Notes: a model not told the origin generated them from the letters alone. A DNA stretch of 64,000 nt from Haliscomenobacter hydrossis DSM 1100 (GCF_000212735.1 NC_015510.1:2170001-2234000); one strand, 5' to 3'. Positions 1 to 8,094 are shown, counted from the first letter of the stretch. Program-made: numbers and translations.

Positions 1-34
1 AGTAATTACAACATGGCATGGAATAAAAAAGAGA

Positions 35-66
35 CTCCCGCATCAAGGAGGTAACCGATGCGGGAG
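35..66. other. GC-rich hairpin, first of a duplicated hairpin-plus-tail unit
   Basis: A perfect 10-bp stem (CTCCCGCATC / GATGCGGGAG) closes a 12-nt loop. Eight bases downstream lies an 18-nt sequence (74-91, ACATACTATGAGAAAACT) that occurs again, identical, after a second hairpin at 260-286. There is no U-run after the stem, so it is not a plain intrinsic terminator. It may be part of a leader or a small RNA; the function is unknown. Confidence 0.5.
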
Positions 67-80
67 CCGGACAACATACT

Positions 81-221
81 ATGAGAAAACTACGTCTCAA
101 AGATATTCCAAGGAAAATTAGAAATGTAGTTCCAATTAGGCTATGCCTAGAAAGACTGTTGAAAGGTTGGTTGAATTTAGGAAGCGGTAAACTGGTGTGG
201 TATAATTTCCGAAAATGGTAA
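81..221 (+). CDS. possible 46-residue basic peptide in the duplicated leader region
   Basis: An ATG at 81, inside the repeated 18-nt tail, opens 46 codons ending at TAA 219-221. The peptide would start MRKLRLKDIPRK and is rich in Arg, Lys and Trp. The second copy of the tail (ATG at 301) gives only 13 codons before a stop, also starting MRKL. No family is recognised. It could equally be a chance reading of a structured non-coding RNA, so the call is weak. Confidence 0.18.
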   Translation: MRKLRLKDIPRKIRNVVPIRLCLERLLKGWLNLGSGKLVWYNFRKW

Positions 222-259
222 GTTTTTAAGCGGCAAGGGAACAGATGGGCAAAAAAAAA

Positions 260-286
260 CCTACACTCAGGTTAATAGAGTGTAGG
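260..286. other. second hairpin of the duplicated leader unit
   Basis: A 9-bp stem (CCTACACTC / GAGTGTAGG) closes a 9-nt loop and follows a run of nine A. It is followed at 295-312 by the same 18-nt tail as the hairpin at 35-66, then by a CAAAGATAT sequence that also follows the first copy. The stem sequences differ while the tail is conserved. A motif TTTAGG-A-CGG recurs at 176, 353 and 394. No gene was found in 222-519. Confidence 0.45.
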
Positions 287-519
287 AGAATTAAACATAC
301 TATGAGAAAACTTGAACAAAGATATAACCGAACCCAAGAGTAGCAACCCTCGTTTAGGCAACGGCAGCAAAATCCAGGGAACGGTATCTTCCCTTTAGGA
401 AACGGTAAATGAAATGGAGATTTTGTGCAGAAGAATATCTACACTTGGATTGAATCCTTCAAAAGTATGCTGATTTTATGAATATTGCAAATTTATTTTA
501 TGTTCAATGATGAACAGTT

Positions 520-1323
520 TCATCTGATGTGTGCAATTTGATCATCTACCAGAATGGGCATGCGGCGGAAACGCAAAAAAAGTTGAATGGTAGCAAGCAC
601 ATCTTTTTCGCAATAAAAAGAAATGCGTTCTACATCCTGCTCGTCCCAGTACACCCGACCGACCTGGCTGCCGTCGATGTCATCTTTGGGCGAAGGAAAA
701 TCCAGCAAGGCTGCCAATACCTTCAGTGAGGTATAGTTTTTCCGGTCGCCGAACTTCCACATTTCCAGGGTATCCAATAAATGCAAAGTTTCCCAGGGCT
801 TTTTTCCTTCCAGGTCCAACAACTTGGGAAAAGGCATCTGGTGGACTACCATGCGGCGGCAAATGTAGGGGATGTCAAACTCTTTGATGTTGTGGCCACA
901 AATTGAATATTTTCCCGGAGTAGGATAATGCTGAGCCATGAGTTCGGAAAAGTCTTTTAAAATTTGCGCTTCATCGTGCCCGGCAAAAGATTTGAGCCGA
1001 ACTTTCAAACGTTTATCATCCTTATCCCGGTAAACTACGCCAACGGAGATACACATGATTTTACCAAATTCGGCGTAGATAGCAGCGCGGTCGCGATAGG
1101 TTTGGTTCAAGTCTTCTTCGGTGGATGCTTCATCGGTTTTAAACAGGGAATTACTTTTAGCCTTCCACAAGTATTGAAAATTTTCAGAAAGCTCTGCATA
1201 AGTGTGGGTTACACTCACCGTTTCGATGTCTAAAAAGAGGACGTTGGCAATGTCAATTTGTTCGAGCATATCCAATTTTGTATTTGAGTAGACAATATTA
1301 GGAAACTTCGGGGCGTTGTGCAA
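520..1323 (-). CDS. PolB-like 3'-5' exonuclease
   Basis: A 267-residue DnaQ-fold exonuclease of the family named predicted 3'-5' exonuclease related to the DNA polymerase B exonuclease domain. The three metal-binding motifs are visible: Exo I with FLDIET (Asp32, Glu34), Exo II as GHNIKEFDIP, and Exo III as YCEKD near residue 240 (YxxxD). The protein is close to full length for the family and has no signal peptide. It probably acts in the cytoplasm on DNA ends during repair. It stands alone, reading away from the coiled-coil gene at 1432. The family call is firm; the physiological substrate is unknown. Confidence 0.85.
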   Translation of the reverse strand: MHNAPKFPNIVYSNTKLDMLEQIDIANVLFLDIETVSVTHTYAELSENFQYLWKAKSNSLFKTDEASTEEDLNQTYRDRAAIYAEFGKIMCISVGVVYRDKDDKRLKVRLKSFAGHDEAQILKDFSELMAQHYPTPGKYSICGHNIKEFDIPYICRRMVVHQMPFPKLLDLEGKKPWETLHLLDTLEMWKFGDRKNYTSLKVLAALLDFPSPKDDIDGSQVGRVYWDEQDVERISFYCEKDVLATIQLFLRFRRMPILVDDQIAHIR

Positions 1324-1431
1324 TTGCTTTTTATGGAATACAAAAAAAGCCCTTTAAACAGTTCCTTGTTGTCTTAAAAATTGTTTGCTTTTTTGTATTT
1401 CCCAAATTTTTTAAATAAAAACCAAAAAACT

Positions 1432-2406
1432 ATGTCAACCACATCTGGAAACAATTCTAAGAATACCATTCTTGGGGTAGCAGCAGCCGTTATTATTGTA
1501 CTCTTGGGTGTCAACGGGTACATGATTTATAACCGCAGCCAATTGAAAACCCAAAACACGGAGTTAGCTGCCGATTTGGACGAAACGACCAAACTGAAAG
1601 AAGAGCTCAACAAGCAATACTATTCGGCCTTGTCTGAGTTGGAAGGCATGCGTGGAACCAACGAAGAGTTGAATGCACTGATCGATCAGCAAAAGCAAGA
1701 ACTGGACGGTTCTAAAGCCAGAATTGAAACTTTATTGAAAGATAAAGGCAATTTGACCAAAGCACGTACGGAAGTAGCCAACCTGCAAGGCCGCATCAAT
1801 CAATTGCTGGCCGAAGTGAACACCTTGCGCGGTGAAAATGAAACGCTGAAAGGCGACGTATCCCGCCTGGGTGAAGAAAAAACGCAACTGGTATCTACGC
1901 TGGAAGCTGAAAAAGCAACCACTTCTCAGTTGAGCACTGCCAAAACGCAGTTGGAAACAGAAAAAGCAGACCTGGAAAAAACCAAATCAGATTTGGCCAA
2001 AAAAGTAACTGCTGCTTCTGCCATCAAAGTACAGGAAGTTGACGCTACGGGTTTGATCACTAAGGAAAAAGGCAAACCAGCCAAAAGCAATAGCGCTAAA
2101 AAAGTAAACCAGGTAGACGTTTGCTTTGAAATCATTCCGAATGACAATGCTGAAGTTGGTCAGGAAGTATTCCATATCCGGGTGATCACTCCGAAAGGTG
2201 AAACCCTGGCTTCTGAAGGTTCTTTCACCAGCGGTGCTGGCGATGATGTACCTTTCTCCAAGGCCAAAACGACCAGCTACAACAAAGGTGAATCTAAAAT
2301 TTGTGCTTCTTTAGCACCTGGCGCTCCTTTTGAGGAAGGTGATTACAAAGTTGAAGTATACAACAAAGGTTACCTTTCTGGCAAAGGGACTTTTAAACTG
2401 AAATAA
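1432..2406 (+). CDS. membrane-anchored coiled-coil protein, function unknown
   Basis: The start is taken at ATG 1432 (MSTTSGNNSKNT), because upstream codons are unlike a protein. About 324 residues. A single membrane helix (around residues 12-33, ILGVAAAVIIVLLGVNGYMI) is followed by some 170 residues of heptad-rich coiled coil full of Glu, Lys and Leu, then a compact C-terminal domain of about 110 residues ending in GTFKLK that looks beta-rich. The topology suggests a short cytoplasmic tail and a long periplasmic rod carrying the C-terminal domain. Such proteins are widespread in Bacteroidota without an assigned role; cell-envelope organisation is a guess. Confidence 0.75.
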   Translation: MSTTSGNNSKNTILGVAAAVIIVLLGVNGYMIYNRSQLKTQNTELAADLDETTKLKEELNKQYYSALSELEGMRGTNEELNALIDQQKQELDGSKARIETLLKDKGNLTKARTEVANLQGRINQLLAEVNTLRGENETLKGDVSRLGEEKTQLVSTLEAEKATTSQLSTAKTQLETEKADLEKTKSDLAKKVTAASAIKVQEVDATGLITKEKGKPAKSNSAKKVNQVDVCFEIIPNDNAEVGQEVFHIRVITPKGETLASEGSFTSGAGDDVPFSKAKTTSYNKGESKICASLAPGAPFEEGDYKVEVYNKGYLSGKGTFKLK

Positions 2407-2409
2407 TGT

Positions 2410-2505
2410 AGGGTTCGGGGGTTCGAAGGTTCGTGAGTTCGGAGGTTATCTCCATTGCTTACAAACCTTTGAACCCAACCTCCGAACTACCGAACCCTCA
2501 AACCA
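2410..2505. repeat. imperfect intergenic inverted repeat (GGTTCG-rich)
   Basis: The left arm holds repeated GGTTCG/GAGTTCGGAGGTT words and the right arm holds AACCTCCGAACTACCGAACC; the two arms are partly complementary. It lies just after the stop of the coiled-coil gene, so it could act as a terminator-like structure, or be a dispersed palindromic repeat like the others in this window. Confidence 0.5.
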
Positions 2506-2575
2506 TTTCAAAACTTTTCCCTTCCTCTTCTGTTCGATAGTTTTACCTTACCTTTGAGCATACAATAATACGATC

Positions 2576-3034
2576 ATGTCTGAGCGTCAGAACGAGGAAT
2601 TCATCAACCCAATCGATAAGGATAAAATTGCCGAAAACCCCCATTTACTCCCCTATGCCCATACGCGGGGAGGGGTAAGCATCAAACCTACGGATAAGGG
2701 GAAAGTCAAAGGCCGGGCAGTAACCGCCATGTACGAGCAAACGGACATGGACCTTGACCAAATTCGCCAACAAATCGAGTTGTTGGCTTCTCAAGCCAAA
2801 GCCATTCAAAACCGGGTCAACATTTCCGAAAGAATTTACCTTGCTGATATGAATTTTGGCCCAATTATTGGCAAAATCTATCACCTGTACCGGCGTTCCA
2901 ACGGCAAAGACGTCATGTCGATGATCTCTCCTAGCGAATGGGGCTCCAAAGCTCCGTATGAATTTGTAGCCACCATCAAATTACTGGCCGACCATACCTG
3001 GGATGTACTTGAAACCGGGAATGTAGACTTGTAA
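2576..3034 (+). CDS. DUF2452 domain protein
   Basis: A 152-residue soluble protein matching the DUF2452 family in length and character: INPIDKDKIAENPHLLPYAHTRGG near the N-terminus, a central helical stretch (DLDQIRQQIELLASQAKAIQ), and a C-terminal part with IYHLYRR and LLADHTW. There is no signal peptide or membrane segment. It is a single gene on the plus strand, convergent with the secreted protein gene at 3046. The biochemical role of the family is not known. Confidence 0.75.
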   Translation: MSERQNEEFINPIDKDKIAENPHLLPYAHTRGGVSIKPTDKGKVKGRAVTAMYEQTDMDLDQIRQQIELLASQAKAIQNRVNISERIYLADMNFGPIIGKIYHLYRRSNGKDVMSMISPSEWGSKAPYEFVATIKLLADHTWDVLETGNVDL

Positions 3035-3045
3035 TGCTTGCTTGA

Positions 3046-3501
3046 TTATTTGCTGGGGGCAGTAAGCAATTCGGCATCATCCAGAATAAAATTCAACTCG
3101 TCCAGATTCGAATCATTGAGGCGAAGTTTACCCTTCACCGTAATGATTTGATCGGTCTTGAATTTCGGGAATTTACCCTTAAAATTGATCATGGCGATAG
3201 ATTCTGGTCCGGCTCCTCCGCAAAAAAAGCATTGCGACATGGGGACCTTCGACATCACGATCCATTTTTCGGAATTGACCTCAGTGGGAATGTAATAGCC
3301 CTTCAACGTGAGGTACATCCCTTCAAGTGACCTGATTTTTTCATCAAACTTTGGCGTAACAACGTATACTCCCTCGTTTTTGAAAAATTTGGTTTCACAT
3401 TTTACTTGCGCAAACGCTTGCCAACCTAAACTCTGCGCACTTGCCCTGCTCATCGACAATACGGCCATCGCCAAAATCGAAGCCCAAAATATCTTTTTCA
3501 T
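3046..3501 (-). CDS. small secreted protein with CFFCGG motif
   Basis: The start is placed at ATG 3501 (MKKIFWASILAMAVLSMSRASAQ), which gives a clean signal peptide ending near SAQ; the longer reading adds ten unlikely residues. The mature part is about 130 residues, beta-rich, with the motif CFFCGGAGPESI in the middle and strands such as IITVKGKLRL towards the end. The shape resembles the DUF3299-like OB-fold secreted proteins, in which the Cys pair and following residues are conserved, but that link is tentative. Location is periplasmic or outer surface; the role is unknown. Confidence 0.65.
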   Translation of the reverse strand: MKKIFWASILAMAVLSMSRASAQSLGWQAFAQVKCETKFFKNEGVYVVTPKFDEKIRSLEGMYLTLKGYYIPTEVNSEKWIVMSKVPMSQCFFCGGAGPESIAMINFKGKFPKFKTDQIITVKGKLRLNDSNLDELNFILDDAELLTAPSK

Positions 3502-3773
3502 CTGGTTGTTTTTATTGCAACATTGCTGCAAGAATAAGCATCAATTTCCATTTTATCAGTAAATGTGTTAATTTTTAAAAAAGTTTTTATAATCTGCTGG
3601 ATAATTCAAAAACTTTCCTCAATTTAGCGTCACGAGAAAATCAAACAGATTTTGTCGCCTCCCATTGGTCCCACAATGCATATCAGTTTTTATCCCGTGA
3701 GCAATCCATTTGAACCCCATAATGGAGTGCAACAATCATTTTATCACGAACACACAACAAAAACTGGTCGGTC

Positions 3774-3866
3774 ATGCTAGTACTTATCGTAACCTTTGCA
3801 GCATTTGTAGCTGGGGCCGGTATCATTACCGCAATGAATACGGCACCTAAGGGTGCTCGTCGCTAA
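3774..3866 (+). CDS. possible 30-residue membrane micro-protein
   Basis: ATG at 3774 to TAA at 3864-3866 encodes 30 residues: a hydrophobic stretch (LVLIVTFAAFVAGAGIITAM) followed by a short basic tail (PKGARR). It is the only obvious coding signal between 3532 and 4228. A 13-bp perfect hairpin begins directly at the stop codon, which is what a short monocistronic unit would look like. There is no Shine-Dalgarno sequence, which is not unusual in this phylum. Coding status is plausible but unproven. Confidence 0.45.
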   Translation: MLVLIVTFAAFVAGAGIITAMNTAPKGARR

Positions 3867-3908
3867 AATGTAGATCATGGGTCATCACTTTGCTGATGAT
3901 CTACATTT
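3866..3908 (+). terminator. 13-bp hairpin after the micro-protein ORF
   Basis: AAATGTAGATCAT at 3866-3878 pairs perfectly with ATGATCTACATTT at 3896-3908 around a 17-nt loop. It starts at the last base of the 30-codon ORF. A T-rich run (TTTTTTCTTTTT) follows about 15 bases later. It is probably a transcription terminator or mRNA 3'-end stabiliser. Confidence 0.5.
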
Positions 3909-4228
3909 CGCGTCCCCCCGCGATTTTTTCTTTTTGTGCCAACAGTATTGTGGCGACAAGCTGATCTAGCTCTTTTCAGTCTTCTTTAGGAAACCCTTTT
4001 ATCCTCACACAGGTTTATTACCCAACGCTAGTCAGCCTTTTTAAGGCGCCCTATTAAAGAGTAAAGTGCTGCACTCAACCAGGAAATGGAGGGGTGCAGC
4101 CTTTCAGTTTATGTCGTTTCCCTTCCTTATGGCAAAAAATTCTTTTTGCTCAAGACCTCGCGTAATTCGGATAAAATGCCTAAACTTGCGGCATTATGTT
4201 CATTGCCACATTGCTTATTCAATCGGAA

Positions 4229-4418
4229 AAGGTTTTACTACGTTGTAAATGAAAAGGGAATCGTGTGCAAATCACGAGCTGTCGCGCAACTGTAAGTAAC
4301 GCCCAAGGTTTTCATCCCTGAGCTTGTTTAATTTTTTTTGAATATTTAAACAAGCTCTGAATGTCCACTGCGCTAAGCGGGAAGGACGATGAAAATGTTA
4401 CAAGTCAGGAGACCTGCC
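4229..4418 (+). ncRNA. cobalamin (vitamin B12) riboswitch
   Basis: The conserved core is present: AAAGGGAA, then GTGTGCAAATCACGAGCTGTC and GCGCAACTGTAA near 4263-4295, and the closing B12-box element AAGTCAGGAGACCTGCC at about 4402-4418. A long variable hairpin (GAGCTTGTTTAA / TTTAAACAAGCTC, about 4320-4357) sits between core and 3' box, as is normal for the class. It ends about 75 nt before the ATG of the membrane protein at 4494. The family's known action is to reduce expression when adenosylcobalamin is bound, so the downstream pair is expected to be made when B12 is scarce. Confidence 0.93.
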
Positions 4419-4493
4419 TTTTTCGTATGGACAAAGATTTGTTGCCCGGGTAGCAAGTCCGATGCTTTCGCGGTATAAAGCTCTAAGTCAATC

Positions 4494-5093
4494 ATGATGT
4501 TTTCCAAGCTTTCTTCAAATTCCAACATGTCCCTGCGCTTTGGCGTATTGGCGGGCATGATTTTATTGGCGGCATTCAGTCGGATGATTCCCCACATGCT
4601 GAATTTTTCTCCATTGGGTGCCATGGCGCTTTTTGGCGCAGCCCATTTTCAAAAAAAGTGGCTGGCCATTTTGATACCAATTGCTGCTACCTGGCTCAGT
4701 GACCTGTTCCTCAACAATGTCATTTACGCCCAATACCACCCTACTTTCACCTGGTTTTATTCCGGTTTTTATTGGCAGTACTCCAGTTATGTGCTGATTG
4801 CCCTGGTGGGAATGCTAATGTTGAAAAAAATCAGCTGGCAGCGGATAGCTTTGGGAGCATTGAGCTCTTCCGCCATCTTTTTTCTGGTGACCAACTTCAG
4901 TTGCTGGATCGGAAGTACCACTTACGCACAAAATTTTGGTGGCCTGATGACCTGTTATGCCGCAGGGGTTCCTTTTTTGAAAGGCACTTTGTTGGGTGAC
5001 TTGTGTTACGCAGCTGCACTCTTTGGCTCCTTTTCCTTGATGCAACAACAGATTCCAGCACTACGTCCCGCACTAAGTGCTTCAAATCAGTAA
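4494..5093 (+). CDS. DUF6580 membrane protein, putative B12-controlled ECF-type substrate-binding transporter component
   Basis: A 199-residue protein with about five hydrophobic helices, resembling the DUF6580 family and the general shape of ECF-transporter S components (GVLAGMILLAAFSRMIPHMLNFSPLGAMALFGA at the N-terminus). It lies directly behind a cobalamin riboswitch, so its substrate is likely cobalamin, a precursor or cobalt. That is inferred from regulation, not from binding residues. No ECF ATPase genes are nearby, so it would have to share energising subunits encoded elsewhere. Its stop codon overlaps the next start (TAATG), so the two genes are translationally coupled. Confidence 0.75.
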   Translation: MMFSKLSSNSNMSLRFGVLAGMILLAAFSRMIPHMLNFSPLGAMALFGAAHFQKKWLAILIPIAATWLSDLFLNNVIYAQYHPTFTWFYSGFYWQYSSYVLIALVGMLMLKKISWQRIALGALSSSAIFFLVTNFSCWIGSTTYAQNFGGLMTCYAAGVPFLKGTLLGDLCYAAALFGSFSLMQQQIPALRPALSASNQ

Positions 5094-5467
5094 TGAACGC
5101 TGAATCCACTCGGGCAAAGCACGAAGAAAAGTGCTGCCCAAGGTGCCTTACTGCATTCACCTGCAAAGTGGGGGATGTGGCCAATTGCCAGTGTGCTGAG
5201 GTAAAGGTTTCCGCTGAAACACATGCCTTTTTAGCCACGACGCAATACGATTGTTTGTGCAAAAACTGTTTGGCGCATTATGAACATTTGCTCAAAGTGG
5301 CTCGTGGGCATCGCTTTCCAGTTCAGCGTGAACTATTGATCGAAGGTTTGCACTACTACAAGGAAAATGGATTTTGGGTGTTTACGGAATTTTACCATCT
5401 ACTGCGGGGAACTTGTTGCGGTAGGGGTTGTCGGCATTGTGTGTATGGGTTTAAAAAGGAACTGTAG
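5093..5467 (+). CDS. cysteine-rich CWC family / DUF5522-like protein
   Basis: The start is at ATG 5093, sharing a base with the upstream stop (TAATG), giving 124 residues. The first half contains CCPRCLTAFTCKVGDVANCQCAEV, the pattern of the cysteine-rich CWC family. The second half (HYYKENGFWVFTEFYHLLRGTCCGRGCRHCVYGF) matches the DUF5522 type, with CCGRGCRHCVYG as its mark. This is a natural fusion of two small Cys-rich families, probably metal-binding. Because it is in the B12-riboswitch operon it may help handle a metal (cobalt is possible) or a cofactor; this is inference. Confidence 0.75.
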   Translation: MNAESTRAKHEEKCCPRCLTAFTCKVGDVANCQCAEVKVSAETHAFLATTQYDCLCKNCLAHYEHLLKVARGHRFPVQRELLIEGLHYYKENGFWVFTEFYHLLRGTCCGRGCRHCVYGFKKEL

Positions 5468-5514
5468 GGCAGACCACACACTACCTGGCATTTGCCCTCT
5501 GCTTTGGAGCTCGT

Positions 5515-6621
5515 TTAATCCCCATCTCCACTGCTAAAAGTAATGGCAATTCCCAGTAAAGATGACATATCACTCTTAAAAAAGCGAGTCAATTTTTGTA
5601 ACTCCGTATGTAATGCCTCCAGCTTAGCTGGGCTATTTTTGATTTGTTCGGCCATACTTGGTATGGCGGGTACTGCCTCAAATGCTTGGCGCACTGCGGC
5701 CAACTGGGTCTCTGTAGACGCAATCAGCTCTTTTCCGCCCACCACCGTTTCCAGATAAGCTCGAAAGCTGGCACCCGGTACACTGGCGTGACCATACCAC
5801 AAATTTTCCACTGCGTTAAAATGCGCCCGCAACAAGCTCAAAGACTCACCACTGTAATAGGCCTCGGCAAGTTGGGGTTCACTTTTGGTTTGACCAACCC
5901 GTTTTCCCAGCGGCACGCCTACTTTGAAGTTTTTCAAGGCTTCGAAGCTGCGTACAAATTCATTGTACAACATGGAAGTACTACTCCCCACATCGGTGCC
6001 CGCGTTTTTGGTAAATTCAGTAGCATAAGTTTTCCAGGCCTCGTTTATTTCCGTGACCCTTTGGTGAACGTCTTTGGCCAATGCATCCAGAAATTCGGCT
6101 CGCTTGGAGACACCGGTGAAACTGTTCAGGATTTCTATGCTGGTTTTATTTTCCCCAAAAAGCAGGTATTCGATGGCCAGCAAACCCCGGGCATCGCGGT
6201 TAAAATCAGCCAGGTTCCATTGGCCGTTGGACACACTATTTTCAATTTTAGCAGTAGACACCGGAAAGGTCCCGACTTCTTCTACCAATCCTTTGCGCAG
6301 ACCTTCCTCCCCGGCTGGTCCAAAATTAAAACCATTGGCCTTTTGCCAGGCCAAAGCCGCATCTTTCCAGGCTTTTTGCAAAGCCGCTAAATTTACATCG
6401 TTGCTACTGCTGCGAAAGACAGCCGTGGCGCTTTGTAAGGCCAGGGTTTTTTCCGCCAATGTGGTGTAGGCAGGCTTGATGATGTTGCTAGCGTAGTGTT
6501 CCAGCATTGCTGCCCGATCAAAAGTCTCCTCGTCTTTGCCCGACTCGTTGGAATCACAAGCAAAACCCATGACAATCAACATACTGAATACTATAAAATT
6601 ATGCAAAAAATTAGTTTTCAT
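5515..6621 (-). CDS. imelysin-family lipoprotein (peptidase M75 type)
   Basis: A 368-residue protein with a lipoprotein signal (IVMGFACDSNES, Cys near residue 22) and the helical imelysin fold, including the conserved block RGLLAIEYLLFG around residue 145. The usual family motif is GxHxxE; here the His position is Leu (GLLAIE), so a metal-site residue is changed. Imelysins are periplasmic or surface proteins linked to iron uptake. The divergent neighbours (DUF4856, HTTM, FecA-like receptor) form the iron locus commonly seen with this family in Bacteroidota. Its promoter at 6682-6711 carries the half-site shared with four other iron-related genes. Confidence 0.85.
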   Translation of the reverse strand: MKTNFLHNFIVFSMLIVMGFACDSNESGKDEETFDRAAMLEHYASNIIKPAYTTLAEKTLALQSATAVFRSSSNDVNLAALQKAWKDAALAWQKANGFNFGPAGEEGLRKGLVEEVGTFPVSTAKIENSVSNGQWNLADFNRDARGLLAIEYLLFGENKTSIEILNSFTGVSKRAEFLDALAKDVHQRVTEINEAWKTYATEFTKNAGTDVGSSTSMLYNEFVRSFEALKNFKVGVPLGKRVGQTKSEPQLAEAYYSGESLSLLRAHFNAVENLWYGHASVPGASFRAYLETVVGGKELIASTETQLAAVRQAFEAVPAIPSMAEQIKNSPAKLEALHTELQKLTRFFKSDMSSLLGIAITFSSGDGD

Positions 6622-6681
6622 CGAAATATTGGTTTGCGTTTATCAACAAAAAAAACAATGGGCTGCCCTGCATCAGCGCTG

Positions 6682-6711
6682 CAAATCTACGTTATTTAGA
6701 ATTTGTACAAA
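6682..6711 (-). promoter_or_regulatory. promoter of the imelysin gene with iron-type half-site
   Basis: On the minus strand a TTTG (6708-6711) and TAGATTTG (6682-6689) are separated by 18 bases, a good match to the Bacteroidota TTTG / TAnnTTTG promoter. Within the spacer, TTCTAAATAA lies directly upstream of the -7 box, the same half-site as at four other iron-linked promoters here. Confidence 0.6.
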
Positions 6712-6730
6712 TAATTTTCCCTGCCAAATA

Positions 6731-6780
6731 TTTAGGTATCCTTGCCAATTTTTGTGGGTATGCCTACCTAAAAATAGGTA
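6731..6780. promoter_or_regulatory. cluster of TTTAGGTA / TACCTAAA motifs
   Basis: TTTAGGTA at 6731-6738, TACCTAAA at 6765-6772 and ATAGGTA at 6774-6780 lie between the two divergent promoters. The same word pair appears near the hmuT-like/globin promoters (13093, 13142) and the siderophore-receptor promoter (18048, 18073). The position upstream of -33 boxes suits an activator; the identity of the binding protein is unknown. Confidence 0.45.
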
Positions 6781-6801
6781 GACAACCCTAAGTTTTCGGT
6801 A

Positions 6802-6860
6802 TTGTATATTCTCTGGTTTCCCCTTTATCTTTGCGCTATCTAAATTTTGTCTAAATAAAC
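6802..6860 (+). promoter_or_regulatory. promoter and operator-like site of the DUF4856 gene
   Basis: TTG at 6802-6804 and TATCTTTG at 6826-6833, spaced 21 bases, form a Bacteroidota-type promoter. Immediately downstream, at 6839-6860, lies TCTAAATTTTGTCTAAATAA, which contains the GTCTAAATAA half-site. A repressor there would block initiation, as expected for iron repression. Confidence 0.6.
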
Positions 6861-6869
6861 TTAAGGCAA

Positions 6870-8042
6870 ATGCAAACCAAAATTTCGACTGTTATGCTGA
6901 AGGTGTTCCAATTCCCAACCCTTGTGTGTCTGTTCCTGGCACTCGGTTTCCTATTCGTCGCTTGTGATGACAAAGACGATCAAGTAGACGATCTGGTCAT
7001 CCCCAACACTTATGATGGCAGCAACTACACCGCCAATACAACTGCACATACGACGGTGCGTACCGCCTTGATTAACCTCACCAATGAAATGAAAAAAGGG
7101 CGTACTCCTGGCACAAAAGTTGAATTGGGCGCGCTAAATGCCCTGTATAGTTCGGGTACACCTAGCCTGAAGTCGTACACGAATAGCTTTTACAATGGCA
7201 AGATTGAAGGTGATAATGGCTTTTTAAACGAATTGACCAAAGCTTCCGGTGGCACTTTTGTGCCGGGCACGACCACTGGCAATGGTGGAACTTACGGCGC
7301 ATACCTCTTTGACGAAAATGGGGTGGAATTGGAGCAATTGGTGGAAAAAGGGCTTTTTGGGGCCGCTTTGTACAACCAGGCCTTAAGTTTGATGAGTAAG
7401 CATACCGAATTTACTCCCGCCAAAGCTGATCAGGTGCTGGCCATGTTTGGGGCTTCTCCGTTGTTCAAAAGTAGCGACAACGCTACCAAACATGGTGCTG
7501 ACATCGACCGCTTCATGGCCAACTATGGAGCTCGCCGCGACAAAAATGACGGCAATGGCCTTTACACCAAAATGAAAGCGGCACTGATTACGGCCCAGGC
7601 TGCGGCCAAAGCCACTCCGGCCAATCATGGCAAAATGTTGGAAGCGTTTGAACAAATTCGCAGCAATTGGGAAAAAATCAACGCAGCTACGGTGATCAAT
7701 TATTGCCACTCGGCCATTTCTACCTTGAGTTCCACCAATCCAACGGATGCACAAAAAGCGGGCGCATTGCACTCGCTCTGTGAAGCAATTGGTTTCCTCT
7801 ACGGCTGGCGGACCCTGAGTACTTCAGGCCGTACCATCACGGATGCACAAATCGACGAATTGTTGACGCTGCTCAACTATCCGGTTGGTGCGCCCCCCAA
7901 ACCCTACGTTTTCCTTACCGCTCCGCTGAATGAGTTGCCCAAATTGCAGCAAATCATCAGCAAGTTGAAAACGATCTACCAGTTTACGGATACAGAAATT
8001 GAGGATTTCAAAAAGAACTGGATATCAGAACAAAGTAGATAA
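6870..8042 (+). CDS. DUF4856 lipoprotein of the imelysin iron locus
   Basis: A 390-residue protein with a lipoprotein signal ending FLFVACDDKDD (Cys near residue 32) and the DUF4856 hallmark IPNTYDGSNYTANT directly after an acidic linker. The rest is mainly helical. DUF4856 proteins normally sit beside imelysin and a TonB-dependent receptor, and this is the order found here (imelysin divergent, HTTM and receptor downstream). The protein is likely an outer-membrane or periplasmic lipoprotein aiding iron acquisition. The initiator is the ATG at 6870 (MQTKISTVMLK); an internal ATG at 6894 would also keep the signal peptide. Confidence 0.85.
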   Translation: MQTKISTVMLKVFQFPTLVCLFLALGFLFVACDDKDDQVDDLVIPNTYDGSNYTANTTAHTTVRTALINLTNEMKKGRTPGTKVELGALNALYSSGTPSLKSYTNSFYNGKIEGDNGFLNELTKASGGTFVPGTTTGNGGTYGAYLFDENGVELEQLVEKGLFGAALYNQALSLMSKHTEFTPAKADQVLAMFGASPLFKSSDNATKHGADIDRFMANYGARRDKNDGNGLYTKMKAALITAQAAAKATPANHGKMLEAFEQIRSNWEKINAATVINYCHSAISTLSSTNPTDAQKAGALHSLCEAIGFLYGWRTLSTSGRTITDAQIDELLTLLNYPVGAPPKPYVFLTAPLNELPKLQQIISKLKTIYQFTDTEIEDFKKNWISEQSR

Positions 8043-8094
8043 CCCGTGGTTGAAGCGTAGTCGAAAAGTCGGGCGATTGGCAGGCAGGCATCTG

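Noticed and set aside
5644-6390. 248-codon plus-strand ORF opposite the imelysin gene
   Set aside because: Antisense to a well-supported imelysin gene; composition (Phe, His, Gln-rich) is unlike a protein family.
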